From positions 1 to 26,518 of IMG/VR virus record IMGVR_UViG_3300031216_000059: DNA of 26,518 nt; one strand, 5' to 3'. Source of the DNA: a virus. Made by a program: the position numbers and the translations under genes. Below are positions 1 through 5,411 of this stretch, one piece after another; position 1 is the stretch's first letter; every line of letters starts with the position of its first letter. The notes under the pieces are model-generated. The model searched no databases. It was given only the letters and a program-made list of their open reading frames with translations, and was not told the origin of the DNA.

Positions 1-146
1 CTAACTCTTGTTTTCATAATGCTAATTATTCTTTAGGGGGAACAAATGTTATAACGCTAGACCCATTATATGTAGACCCAGACAATGGATTTTTTGATTT
101 AAACCCTGATAGTCCTGTAATTTCGTTAGGTAGAATAACATCATGA
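1..146 (+). CDS. Tail spike or fibre protein, beta-helix C-terminus (partial)
   Basis: Only the last 47 codons are in the window; the frame is open from base 3 to the TGA at 144-146. The visible end contains the string DPLYVDPDNGFFDLNPDSP followed by a short tail. This is the usual C-terminal signature of right-handed parallel beta-helix repeat proteins (DPLFVDP.nGdFrL.pgSPa), a fold common in phage tail spikes and polysaccharide-degrading tail proteins. Its stop overlaps the start of the next gene (ATGA), so the two are translationally coupled. Role as receptor-binding or capsule-degrading spike is inferred from fold and position before the lysis genes; no catalytic residues are visible. Confidence 0.7.
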   Translation, partial: NSCFHNANYSLGGTNVITLDPLYVDPDNGFFDLNPDSPVISLGRITS

Positions 147-415
147 GTAAATTATTAAATAATATCGTTTACAGAATAGTCCTAAAGTTAGGATTAAAGG
201 CAAATATAAACAGTGTGCGTACCAAGGGGTTGGCAAAGAAATCTGAGCTTCATTTTACTAGCGATACAAACGAACTATTTATAAATAACGGAACAGAGAA
301 CGTACAAATCCCAACGTTACCATCTGCTGCCGATACTCTTTTTACAGGAACTTTTGTAAACGGAGATGGTGATACTGTAACGGTTAAAAACGGATTAATA
401 ACTGGAATAGCATGA
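143..415 (+). CDS. Small tail-fibre-like protein
   Basis: This 90-residue protein overlaps the spike gene by four bases. Residues 28-55 (KGLAKKSELHFTSDTNELFI then NNGTENVQIP) match the pattern seen in many phage tail-fibre N-terminal regions, where a short 'GEla..tDt.eLyiGdG' segment precedes the shaft. The C-terminal third, with DGDTVTVKNGLITGIA, matches a recurring phage structural motif (tVtVknGiIt.i). It is far shorter than a complete fibre, so it may be a fibre accessory or a decoration on the spike. The family pattern is recognised from memory; an exact function is not claimed. Confidence 0.6.
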   Translation: MSKLLNNIVYRIVLKLGLKANINSVRTKGLAKKSELHFTSDTNELFINNGTENVQIPTLPSAADTLFTGTFVNGDGDTVTVKNGLITGIA

Positions 416-429
416 TAACGCAATACAAA

Positions 430-459
430 TTAACAATAAAATTTAAATTCTGTTATAAT
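430..459 (+). promoter_or_regulatory. Promoter for the lysis cluster
   Basis: TTAACA at 430-435 and TATAAT at 454-459 are separated by 18 bases. A TG one base upstream of the -10 makes it an extended -10 promoter. Transcription would begin near 466, about 17 bases before the ATG at 483. It lies in the only gap between the tail genes and the small membrane proteins. Confidence 0.6.
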
Positions 460-482
460 ATAATTGATTAATAAAATAATAT

Positions 483-800
483 ATGCAATTTTACTTAATA
501 TCAGCAGCTTCAGAGTTAGCAGGAATCGCCACGATTCTAATAAGTGTTTGCGGTATAGCTCTAGCACTAACTCACTTCTTTTTTTTCGGCAAATCAAAAA
601 ACTTATTGGCGAATAAAGTGAAGTATGTATTTCTAACAGACGCATCTATTTATTTAGTCACTATTCTTTTTGGGCTTTGGTCTTTCTTGAGCCTAGATAA
701 TTCAACCGCGGTTGTTTTTCAGTACATAAGAATTCCCATCTTAATATTAAATATCTGGGCAAGTGTGAGACTCTATAAACACTACAAAGAATTAAAATAA
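483..800 (+). CDS. Three-helix membrane protein, candidate holin
   Basis: The 105-residue product has about three hydrophobic segments (roughly residues 8-35, 50-70 and 78-95) and ends in a basic tail (YKHYKELK). Small multi-helix membrane proteins beside an endolysin are commonly class I holins, which form the lesion that releases or activates the endolysin. Here there are three small membrane proteins in a row before the endolysin, so which one is the holin cannot be told from sequence alone. The start at 483 follows a good promoter but has no Shine-Dalgarno. No named family was recognised. Confidence 0.5.
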   Translation: MQFYLISAASELAGIATILISVCGIALALTHFFFFGKSKNLLANKVKYVFLTDASIYLVTILFGLWSFLSLDNSTAVVFQYIRIPILILNIWASVRLYKHYKELK

Positions 801-801
801 A

Positions 802-1029
802 ATGGAATCCTTTGTATTAAAAGCCTTTGCAGAGTACGGTTTCCCAACAGGGATGGTTTTAGTTATGACTTATTTATTTATAACATTTACAAATTCACAC
901 AAAGTAGAGAGAAAGGAGTGGCGAGACGAATCAAGGGAATTAAGCAATAGACATTTTGAAGCACAAGACACGACAAATAAGGTTCTTGGGGGGCTTGAAA
1001 ATGTTATAAGAGAGATTAATAGAAAATAA
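802..1029 (+). CDS. Single-span membrane protein, holin or antiholin candidate
   Basis: This 75-residue protein starts one base after the TAA of the preceding gene. It has one hydrophobic segment near residues 13-31 (FPTGMVLVMTYLFITF), then a charged, probably helical cytoplasmic tail rich in Glu, Arg and Lys. The layout resembles BhlA/UviB-type small phage membrane proteins, which are associated with lysis or bacteriocin release. The resemblance is in architecture only. Its place between two other membrane proteins and upstream of the endolysin supports a lysis role, for example as antiholin or pinholin partner. Confidence 0.5.
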   Translation: MESFVLKAFAEYGFPTGMVLVMTYLFITFTNSHKVERKEWRDESRELSNRHFEAQDTTNKVLGGLENVIREINRK

Positions 1030-1042
1030 AGGAGAACAAGAT

Positions 1043-1071
1043 TTGTTTTATTTTACTTTTAGCGATATAAT
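1043..1071 (+). promoter_or_regulatory. Promoter before the second holin candidate
   Basis: TTGTTT at 1043-1048 and a perfect TATAAT at 1066-1071, spaced by 17 bases. The predicted start near 1078 leaves a leader of about 24 bases before the ATG at 1102. The -35 is weak, so moderate activity is expected. Confidence 0.5.
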
Positions 1072-1101
1072 TAAAATAACATATATCTTAATTTCAAAAA
1101 A

Positions 1102-1323
1102 ATGAATTTAGTAGAAAACGGAGCTGTAATCGTAGGAATAACACAAGTATTAAAAGGCTTGGGAATTCAATCAAACTTCTTGCCGCTAGCTGCACTCATT
1201 ATTGGTGTATTACTCGTAATTGGTCAAAAAGGATTTAGTATCGCCGCTATTATAGAGGGAGTATCCACTGGACTTGTTTCAACTGGTCTAGTAAACAAAA
1301 CAAATGAATTTAGAAAAAAATAA
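1102..1323 (+). CDS. Holin-like small membrane protein
   Basis: The 73-residue protein has two hydrophobic stretches, about residues 7-19 and 25-65, separated by a polar turn (GIQSNFLP), and ends in a basic tail (KTNEFRKK). The pattern 'ItqvlKglG....flPl.ali.Gvll' followed by 'G...GLvstGL' resembles a frequent family of phage holins and holin-like proteins with two or three helices. It is the membrane protein closest to the endolysin, which makes it the best single holin candidate of the three. It has its own predicted promoter, which could time lysis separately from the genes upstream. Confidence 0.6.
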   Translation: MNLVENGAVIVGITQVLKGLGIQSNFLPLAALIIGVLLVIGQKGFSIAAIIEGVSTGLVSTGLVNKTNEFRKK

Positions 1324-1371
1324 TTACCTCGTTTGGGGCTTAGTTTTTCTTTTAATAATACTATATAATAT

Positions 1372-1905
1372 ATGAATATCGAAGCAAGTCGAGATACATC
1401 CTTATTAAATAAAGAGTTTTACGAAAATCAAGTGAAACCTTTTTTAGCCGAAGCAAATAATGTTTTTATAACCGAAGCATTCAGAACGATTGAACGTCAA
1501 AAATATTTATATTCAAAGGGGAGAACTATATCTGGCAACATTGCCACATGGATAGATGGAGTTAATGATAAAAGTATGCACCAGAAAGGGGTCGCTATAG
1601 ACATTGCATTTAATGATGGAGTGTTATACCCATTTAACCATAAAAAATGGCAGGAGGTGGCTAAAATCGCTAATAAATACGGTTTAGATTGGGGGTATGA
1701 TTTGTGGTCACATACAGGGTTTATAGATAAGCCACATTTTCAGGATAATTCAGCGCCTTATGTTATGCCACCAAACAGAACATGGCAAAATATTGCTATT
1801 GATTGGGCTATAGAGAATGGAGTTTCAAATGGAGAAAGACCAAGTGAATTAATAACAAGGGTTGAAACAATGGAGATGTTTAGAAAATATAATAATAAAA
1901 AATAA
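1372..1905 (+). CDS. Endolysin, M15 peptidase (L-Ala-D-Glu or D-Ala carboxypeptidase type)
   Basis: The 177-residue protein is a zinc peptidase of the M15/VanY-like superfamily that cuts the stem peptide of peptidoglycan. Visible signatures are EAFRTIERQKYLYSKG at about 35-50, the zinc motif S-x-H-x(6)-D (His70, Asp77 in SMHQKGVAIDIAF), WGYD near 110-117, and the second zinc site PHFQ (His122). A short C-terminal segment from about residue 136 (AIDWAIENGVSNGERPSELI, then TRVETMEMF) resembles one SLH or cell-wall-binding repeat. There is no signal peptide, so export should depend on the upstream holin candidates. The stop overlaps the next start (TAATG). Confidence 0.9.
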   Translation: MNIEASRDTSLLNKEFYENQVKPFLAEANNVFITEAFRTIERQKYLYSKGRTISGNIATWIDGVNDKSMHQKGVAIDIAFNDGVLYPFNHKKWQEVAKIANKYGLDWGYDLWSHTGFIDKPHFQDNSAPYVMPPNRTWQNIAIDWAIENGVSNGERPSELITRVETMEMFRKYNNKK

Positions 1906-2036
1906 TGTATTCAAGAGAAAAAGAACTTCGGAATTGTGAAAAAATAGCTAAAACTATTGCTTGGAAGAAATCCTTGGTTGATGTAGAAAAAGATAAAACT
2001 AAAAACAAGGTAAATAATTTTACAAAAAAAGATTAA
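1905..2036 (+). CDS. Small hypothetical protein
   Basis: A 43-residue, strongly basic and Lys-rich protein (MYSREKELRNCEKIAKTIAW at its start). It is coupled to the endolysin by a one-base TAATG overlap, the main reason to accept it. No domain was recognised. It could be a small lysis accessory (position) or an unrelated DNA-binding peptide (charge); neither can be shown. Confidence 0.5.
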   Translation: MYSREKELRNCEKIAKTIAWKKSLVDVEKDKTKNKVNNFTKKD

Positions 2037-2047
2037 AGGAGTATAAT
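2019..2047 (+). promoter_or_regulatory. Promoter before gene 2070
   Basis: TTTACA at 2019-2024 and TATAAT at 2042-2047 with a 17-base spacer, overlapping the end of the previous small gene. The predicted start near 2054 gives a short leader that contains an AACCCAAAT box before ATG 2070. Confidence 0.6.
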
Positions 2048-2069
2048 TAAATTAAATAACCCAAATCAT

Positions 2070-2348
2070 ATGACATCATTATTAAAAAAGTACATCGAGC
2101 CAGTAACTATTGGTAAGGTCAATGAAATTGTTGAATTACTTTATTCTTTACCACAAGAACAAAGAACCGTTCGCTCAACTGAAAAAAGAGGTGAGAGGGA
2201 ATCTAATGATTTTGATGCAAACAATGCAGAAAAACATACGACCGACCAAATTGAAAGAATTAAACAAGACCGATTACTTGAAGAGCTTGAAATGGTTTCT
2301 GATTGGGTTAGAGACGCAAGACGTAAAGCATATAAAGGAGAGTTCTAG
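2070..2348 (+). CDS. Hypothetical charged protein
   Basis: A 92-residue protein rich in Glu, Arg and Lys. The N-terminus (MTSLLKKYIEPVTIGKVNEI) looks helical; the middle (about 35-60) is polar and probably disordered; the C-terminus is again helical with many acidic and basic residues. The start at 2070 is supported by a consensus-like promoter and by the leader AACCCAAATCAT directly upstream, a variant of the initiation box used elsewhere in this genome. An alternative overlapping frame at 2110-2367 lacks these signals. No family recognised. Confidence 0.6.
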   Translation: MTSLLKKYIEPVTIGKVNEIVELLYSLPQEQRTVRSTEKRGERESNDFDANNAEKHTTDQIERIKQDRLLEELEMVSDWVRDARRKAYKGEF

Positions 2349-2389
2349 TAGAATAATTTGCATTTGAGCTGAATAGATATGCTCGGCTC

Positions 2390-2428
2390 ATGGAATCAAG
2401 ACTAACTGACCGAGAGCGTAATACATAA
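2390..2428 (+). pseudogene. Truncated copy of the 5' end of gene 2638
   Basis: This 12-codon reading frame begins MESRLTDRER, almost the same as the first residues of the gene at 2638 (MESKLTDDER), with clear DNA similarity over about 29 bases. It then stops. It is best read as the leftover of a duplication of the gene at 2638. A 6-bp hairpin (GAGCTG at 2366-2371 with CGGCTC at 2384-2389) sits immediately before its ATG. A regulatory mini-peptide is an alternative but less likely reading. Confidence 0.4.
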
Positions 2429-2452
2429 TGCAATTACCTAATAACATATAAG

Positions 2453-2620
2453 ATGAGCACAAAAGAAGGAAAAAGGTTTCGTAAATGGATGAATGACAAT
2501 GCGTGTGACACATGTAAGTCGGAAGAGGCAAAAGGAGATGCGTTCTTTAGTATATGTAAAGATTGCATGAATGGAAATTGGAGTGATTTCCTAGAAAAAA
2601 ACTCAGACAAAGTTACATAA
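2453..2620 (+). CDS. Small zinc-ribbon protein
   Basis: A 55-residue protein with two Cys pairs, CDTC at 18-21 and CKDC at 35-38, spaced as a treble-clef or zinc-ribbon knuckle, in a Lys/Asp/Glu-rich chain. Such proteins usually bind nucleic acid or another protein through the zinc knuckle. No catalytic residues are seen. It lies between two unknown genes with no clear promoter. The paired CxxC motifs make chance coding unlikely. Confidence 0.6.
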   Translation: MSTKEGKRFRKWMNDNACDTCKSEEAKGDAFFSICKDCMNGNWSDFLEKNSDKVT

Positions 2621-2637
2621 TAGTGTAGTATAAATAC

Positions 2638-2859
2638 ATGGAATCAAAACTGACTGATGACGAACGATTTATGTTTGATGTTTTTGTGGAATATAAAGAT
2701 ATATTAAACGAACAAATAACTGAGGTCAAAAAGGCTTATAAATTAGAGTATAGCAATATAGATGAAATCGCTTTAGACGTGCTCAGTACAGATGAACATA
2801 TCGCAAAATATGCAACTCAGGTTGCAAATAAAGTTATCAATATAATATTTCGTGTTTGA
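2638..2859 (+). CDS. Hypothetical protein, acidic and helical
   Basis: A 73-residue protein with mostly helical sequence, acidic in the first half and ending in a hydrophobic stretch (QVANKVINIIFRV). The leader is very short; a TATAAA at 2629-2634 sits just before the ATG. The truncated copy of its 5' end at 2390 suggests that the first ten codons are genuine. It is the last gene before the non-coding control region. No family recognised. Confidence 0.55.
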   Translation: MESKLTDDERFMFDVFVEYKDILNEQITEVKKAYKLEYSNIDEIALDVLSTDEHIAKYATQVANKVINIIFRV

Positions 2860-2891
2860 TTTATGGTTATTTATGGATATAATTAAATTGT

Positions 2892-2914
2892 AACCCCTGA
2901 GAATAGGTTTTTTT
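2892..2914 (+). terminator. Possible weak terminator after the lysis and small-gene block
   Basis: AACC at 2892-2895 can pair with GGTT at 2906-2909, followed by an unbroken T run to 2914. The stem is only about 4 bp, so this is weak. A larger alternative pairing, GTAACC at 2890-2895 with GGTTAC at 2932-2937, would enclose the same T run. Confidence 0.3.
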
Positions 2915-2949
2915 GGTTAAATACTTAAGGAGGTTACGTTCAAATAGAT

Positions 2950-2978
2950 TTGACTTTGATATAACTATCTGATATACT
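2950..2978 (+). promoter_or_regulatory. Promoter of a short RNA unit
   Basis: TTGACT at 2950-2955 and TATACT at 2973-2978, 17-base spacer. The 13 bases AGATTTGACTTTG around its -35 (2946-2958) recur exactly at the promoter at 3222, so the two may be controlled alike. The predicted start is near 2985. Confidence 0.65.
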
Positions 2979-2984
2979 TTTATT

Positions 2985-3055
2985 AGAAATCTCTCTCACG
3001 AAATTTTCATTCCAACCTTCGGGCTCAATTAACCTTGCAATTTGCAGGGTTTTTT
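2985..3055 (+). ncRNA. Candidate ~70-nt small RNA or attenuated leader
   Basis: A transcript from the promoter at 2950 would meet a strong intrinsic terminator at 3032-3055 after about 70 nt, without any reading frame that looks coding. It contains CCTTCGGG, able to form a tiny UUCG-capped hairpin, near the middle. It may be an independent small RNA or the 5' attenuator for what follows. No known RNA family recognised. Confidence 0.45.
3032..3055 (+). terminator. Intrinsic terminator
   Basis: ACCTTGCA at 3032-3039 pairs with TGCAGGGT at 3043-3050 (8 bp including one G-T, 3-nt loop), followed by a run of T to 3055. This is a textbook rho-independent terminator on the + strand. Confidence 0.8.
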
Positions 3056-3061
3056 AATGTT

Positions 3062-3215
3062 CACCTATGTGAAAAATTTACTATAGGTGGGAATCTATCT
3101 AGATAGGCTACAGCCATCTTAATTGATTTAGAATTGACACTTTATTAAGTAAAATACTGGACGTTTTGATGTTCAAAATGATTCCTGACTGCATACCATA
3201 CAGGATTGGAATATA
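3062..3215. other. Cluster of hairpins and palindromes (possible origin or operator region)
   Basis: This non-coding stretch has four dyads in about 150 bases: CACCTAT (3062-3068) with ATAGGTG (3083-3089); the perfect palindrome CTATCTAGATAG (3095-3106); CGTTTTGA (3162-3169) with TCAAAATG (3173-3180, one G-T); and TCCTG (about 3183-3187) with CAGGA (about 3201-3205). A TTGACA at 3134 lacks a convincing -10. The position just before the helicase-loader and helicase genes fits a replication origin or a repressor-operator region; both are inference. Confidence 0.35.
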
Positions 3216-3221
3216 AAAGAT

Positions 3222-3250
3222 TTGACTTTGGTTTCAAGGTGTGCTACACT
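3222..3250 (+). promoter_or_regulatory. Promoter of the structured RNA
   Basis: TTGACT at 3222-3227 and TACACT at 3245-3250, 17-base spacer, predicted start near 3257. The -35 context AGATTTGACTTTG is identical to that of the promoter at 2950. It directly precedes the structured RNA and would also reach the replication genes. Confidence 0.65.
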
Positions 3251-3256
3251 TGGTTT

Positions 3257-3485
3257 CGAGTTGTTCTTTTTGATTTCATTACATAGTGGCGGGCAGTGAA
3301 CCGTTAATATAAATATTAGGGGAACTTTCTCGGGATTCTGCCAGAGAGCCTACTCTGTATCTTACATAAAAAAGATGTTGCGAAAGCTATAAGTAAGACC
3401 CAAAGGCAGGAAGATAAAACGAGGCGTCAGTACACGCCTACCCTAATACTGAAAGTCAAACCTTTCCTATGTAATGAAATCAAAG
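3257..3485 (+). ncRNA. Structured RNA closed by an 18-bp helix (new candidate class)
   Basis: The two ends, 3269-3286 and 3467-3484, are perfect reverse complements over 18 bases (TTTGATTTCATTACATAG and its partner), enclosing 180 nt. Inside are further helices: GGCAG 3292-3296 with CTGCC 3338-3342; TAATA 3305-3309 with TATTA 3314-3318; AGAG 3343-3346 with CTCT 3353-3356; TCTTAC 3360-3365 with GTAAGA 3393-3398, capped by a GC-GAAA-GC tetraloop at 3380-3387; AGGCGT 3422-3427 with ACGCCT 3434-3439; and GAAAG 3451-3455 with CTTTC 3462-3466. Loop CAGTA (3428-3432) can pair with TACTG (3447-3451) as a pseudoknot. Features of group I/II introns, RNase P and tmRNA were not recognised. It precedes the replication genes and may be a leader or a stand-alone RNA. 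Confidence 0.75.
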
Positions 3486-3494
3486 ATAATAAAC

Positions 3495-3523
3495 TTGCAA
3501 AAACTAATTACTTCATATATAAT
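3495..3523 (+). promoter_or_regulatory. Promoter giving a possibly leaderless replication transcript
   Basis: TTGCAA at 3495-3500 and TATAAT at 3518-3523, 17-base spacer. The predicted start, near 3530, coincides with the ATG at 3531, so this transcript could be leaderless. Confidence 0.5.
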
Positions 3524-3530
3524 GAAACAG

Positions 3531-3716
3531 ATGACCATACCAACTAAAACCGAAATACTTTCAGCTTTATCCGATACTTATCAAAACGATTTGCCTTTTA
3601 TAGAAATGGTAAATAATTTTACTTATGGTCAAAAAGTTAATTTAAAGCGAGAAAGAAATACTATACTTACTAAACCCAATAATAATGGAAACAATCAGAA
3701 TACCACTTCGGTATAA
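3531..3716 (+). CDS. Hypothetical protein, first gene of the replication block
   Basis: The 61-residue product begins MTIPTKTEILSALSDTYQND and ends in an Asn-rich tail (NNNGNNQNTTSV). The frame is open from an ATG at 3474, but that one lies in the 3' arm of the RNA closing helix; ATG 3531 is preferred because a promoter predicts transcription starting there (3522 is a third choice). The gene overlaps the next start by 32 bases, so its Asn-rich end is also coding for the following gene. No family recognised; position suggests a replication or regulatory role. Confidence 0.45.
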   Translation: MTIPTKTEILSALSDTYQNDLPFIEMVNNFTYGQKVNLKRERNTILTKPNNNGNNQNTTSV

Positions 3717-4281
3717 AAAACAATTAGACAGATTAACACCAAAAGACAGACTTTGGTTTTTTGACTCTATTTTTTTACTTGCATCAGGGGGAAATGTGGA
3801 GCTTTTAGATACAAATGCGGGAGATATTTTAGAGCTAGTTTGGAGGGATAGTTTGCAGATGGCAAAGAAAAATGTTAAATTTAACTCAAATGCGATAGGT
3901 ATCATAGTTGCGGGTTACCCGCACACAGAAGTGAAAGGAAGTGAAGGGAAGGGAAGTGAAAAGAAAACTATGTGTGAGAAAGACTTAGAGAGTTTTGATT
4001 TATTTAGAAAAAAATATTTAGGAACTAAGAACGGAAACGAAACAGAGTTTAATAATTTTAAGAAAAAACATAAAGACTGGAAAACAATTCTACCTCTATT
4101 AGAATCAATAATTACAAAACAGATTAAATCTCGCGAACAATTAAAACTTAGAAAAGAGTTCATTCCTAGTTGGAAAAATCTATCTACTTGGATTAATCAG
4201 AGATGTTGGGAGGAAGAGATAACAATAGTTGAGGCACCAAAGAGAATGTCAGTATTTGATAAAGCAAAACAATATGAATAA
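3685..4281 (+). CDS. Replication protein, helicase-loader-like (DUF6291-like N-terminus)
   Basis: The 198-residue protein has two parts. Residues 1-60 (RIPLRYKKQLDRLTPKDRLW onward) resemble the DUF6291-type N-terminus of phage replication proteins. Residues about 105-185 (FDLFRKKYLG, FKKKHKDWKTILPLL, SWKNLSTWINQRCWEEE) match the conserved C-terminal domain of Bacteroidota-phage primosome or helicase-loader proteins. The linker carries a low-complexity GSEGKGSEKK stretch from a GTGAAGG-type DNA repeat. It directly precedes, and overlaps by eight bases, a DnaB-like helicase, the usual loader-helicase order. The loader role is inferred from that context. Confidence 0.65.
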   Translation: METIRIPLRYKKQLDRLTPKDRLWFFDSIFLLASGGNVELLDTNAGDILELVWRDSLQMAKKNVKFNSNAIGIIVAGYPHTEVKGSEGKGSEKKTMCEKDLESFDLFRKKYLGTKNGNETEFNNFKKKHKDWKTILPLLESIITKQIKSREQLKLRKEFIPSWKNLSTWINQRCWEEEITIVEAPKRMSVFDKAKQYE

Positions 4282-5395
4282 TAAAAAAATAACGCTTACG
4301 GAATTTAAGAAGGGTATTGAGACAAATCAGATATTACTATTCGCTGACCATCAAATAGATTTTGAATTAAAAGCAGATATATATAAATATTTCAAGGGTT
4401 TGATAGAAAAAAGATATACAGGGAACGGATTTTCGCTATTTGATGCTGTAGGAACTTTAGACGAATTAATGAACGAGAGAGCGAAGACTTATAGGGATTT
4501 ATGGGAATATCACTATGTAAACCTAAGAGACTTGCCAGAGGGATTTTTCGAAGATTCAAAAGATGTTATTAAAAATCTTTGTGAGGACTTAGACTCATCA
4601 AAAGAATCGTTTGTTAAATATCCATACAAAGAGCTGAATAGTGTTTTTGGAGGAATCTTTGACACAACGCTATTAGTTATTGGAGCTGATACAGGTTGTG
4701 GAAAATCAGAGCTATCTGGTGAAATCGCTTTAAATTGCATGAAGCAAGGCAAGAAAGTAGCTTACTTTGATTTTGAAAATGATAAAGGAGATTTCATTTT
4801 ACGGAACGCTTGCCGACAAATCGGGATTAAAACTGGGAAATCTTACAGCATACTAAAAGCTATGAAAGATGGAGTTAGTGATGAATTATATAATGCAATG
4901 GCAGAGATTGGCGATATTTGTGATGAAAAACTATTAATGTTTAATAATAAAAAAATCCCTAATATTTATGAATTTAGTAACTTTTTAAATCACATCAAAG
5001 AGTGGGGTGTTGACATTGTTTTCGTTGACCACATCCATTATTTCAACTTCGATAGACCAGAGGCGCAGCACCAACAAATTACGACTCTTATGGAAAAATT
5101 AAGAGAATTAGGGAAGAATGATGGAATACCAGTGGTGGTTGCAAGTCATTTAAAACAAAGACCAAACGGAAAAATGCCGACAAATTACGACTTATTTGGT
5201 TCATCTAATATTGCAAAAATAGCAACTGACGTAATTCTTTTATCTCGCGGAACTAGCGATAATAATGAGGATTATACTAATTTCTCTATAACAAAGAATC
5301 GTAAAGGTAGCTTTATTGGTAATAGCAAGGCGACATTTGACATAGTGAAACGAAATTTCCACTTTCTTTCACCAGATGAACAAAGCGGATTTTAA
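4274..5395 (+). CDS. Replicative DNA helicase, DnaB-like ATPase
   Basis: The 373-residue protein has a RecA-fold ATPase core: Walker A GADTGCGKSE at about 137-146, Walker B VDIVFVDHIHYF at about 245-256, the sensor-like ASHLKQRPNG, and a C-terminal ITKNRKG segment expected to provide the arginine finger region. The N-terminal ~120 residues are helical and may correspond to the DnaB N-terminal domain; no primase zinc or TOPRIM domain is present. It should unwind DNA 5'-3' at the phage fork. Start 4274 is chosen over the upstream ATG 4229 because it gives a short overlap with the loader gene. Confidence 0.85.
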   Translation: MNNKKITLTEFKKGIETNQILLFADHQIDFELKADIYKYFKGLIEKRYTGNGFSLFDAVGTLDELMNERAKTYRDLWEYHYVNLRDLPEGFFEDSKDVIKNLCEDLDSSKESFVKYPYKELNSVFGGIFDTTLLVIGADTGCGKSELSGEIALNCMKQGKKVAYFDFENDKGDFILRNACRQIGIKTGKSYSILKAMKDGVSDELYNAMAEIGDICDEKLLMFNNKKIPNIYEFSNFLNHIKEWGVDIVFVDHIHYFNFDRPEAQHQQITTLMEKLRELGKNDGIPVVVASHLKQRPNGKMPTNYDLFGSSNIAKIATDVILLSRGTSDNNEDYTNFSITKNRKGSFIGNSKATFDIVKRNFHFLSPDEQSGF

Positions 5396-5411
5396 TTAAT
5401 AATAAATAAAA

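Noticed and set aside
430-645. Minus-strand frames such as 430-645 and others across the window
   Set aside because: They are opposite to good + strand genes, lack promoters and leaders, and show no protein motifs.
1364-1369. TATAAT just before the endolysin as a promoter
   Set aside because: It lies two bases before the ATG, so transcription would start inside the gene, and the -35 is poor.
2110-2367. Alternative 85-codon frame overlapping gene 2070
   Set aside because: No leader box or promoter fits its start, and the 2070 frame has both.
3257-3485. Retron, group I or group II intron reading of the structured RNA
   Set aside because: The inverted ends resemble a retron a1/a2 pair, but no reverse transcriptase is in the window; conserved intron core sequences were not found and no gene is split around it.
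3474-3530. Upstream ATG at 3474 as start of the first replication-block gene
   Set aside because: It lies in the 3' arm of the RNA closing helix and would be sequestered; a promoter predicts transcription starting at the later ATG 3531.
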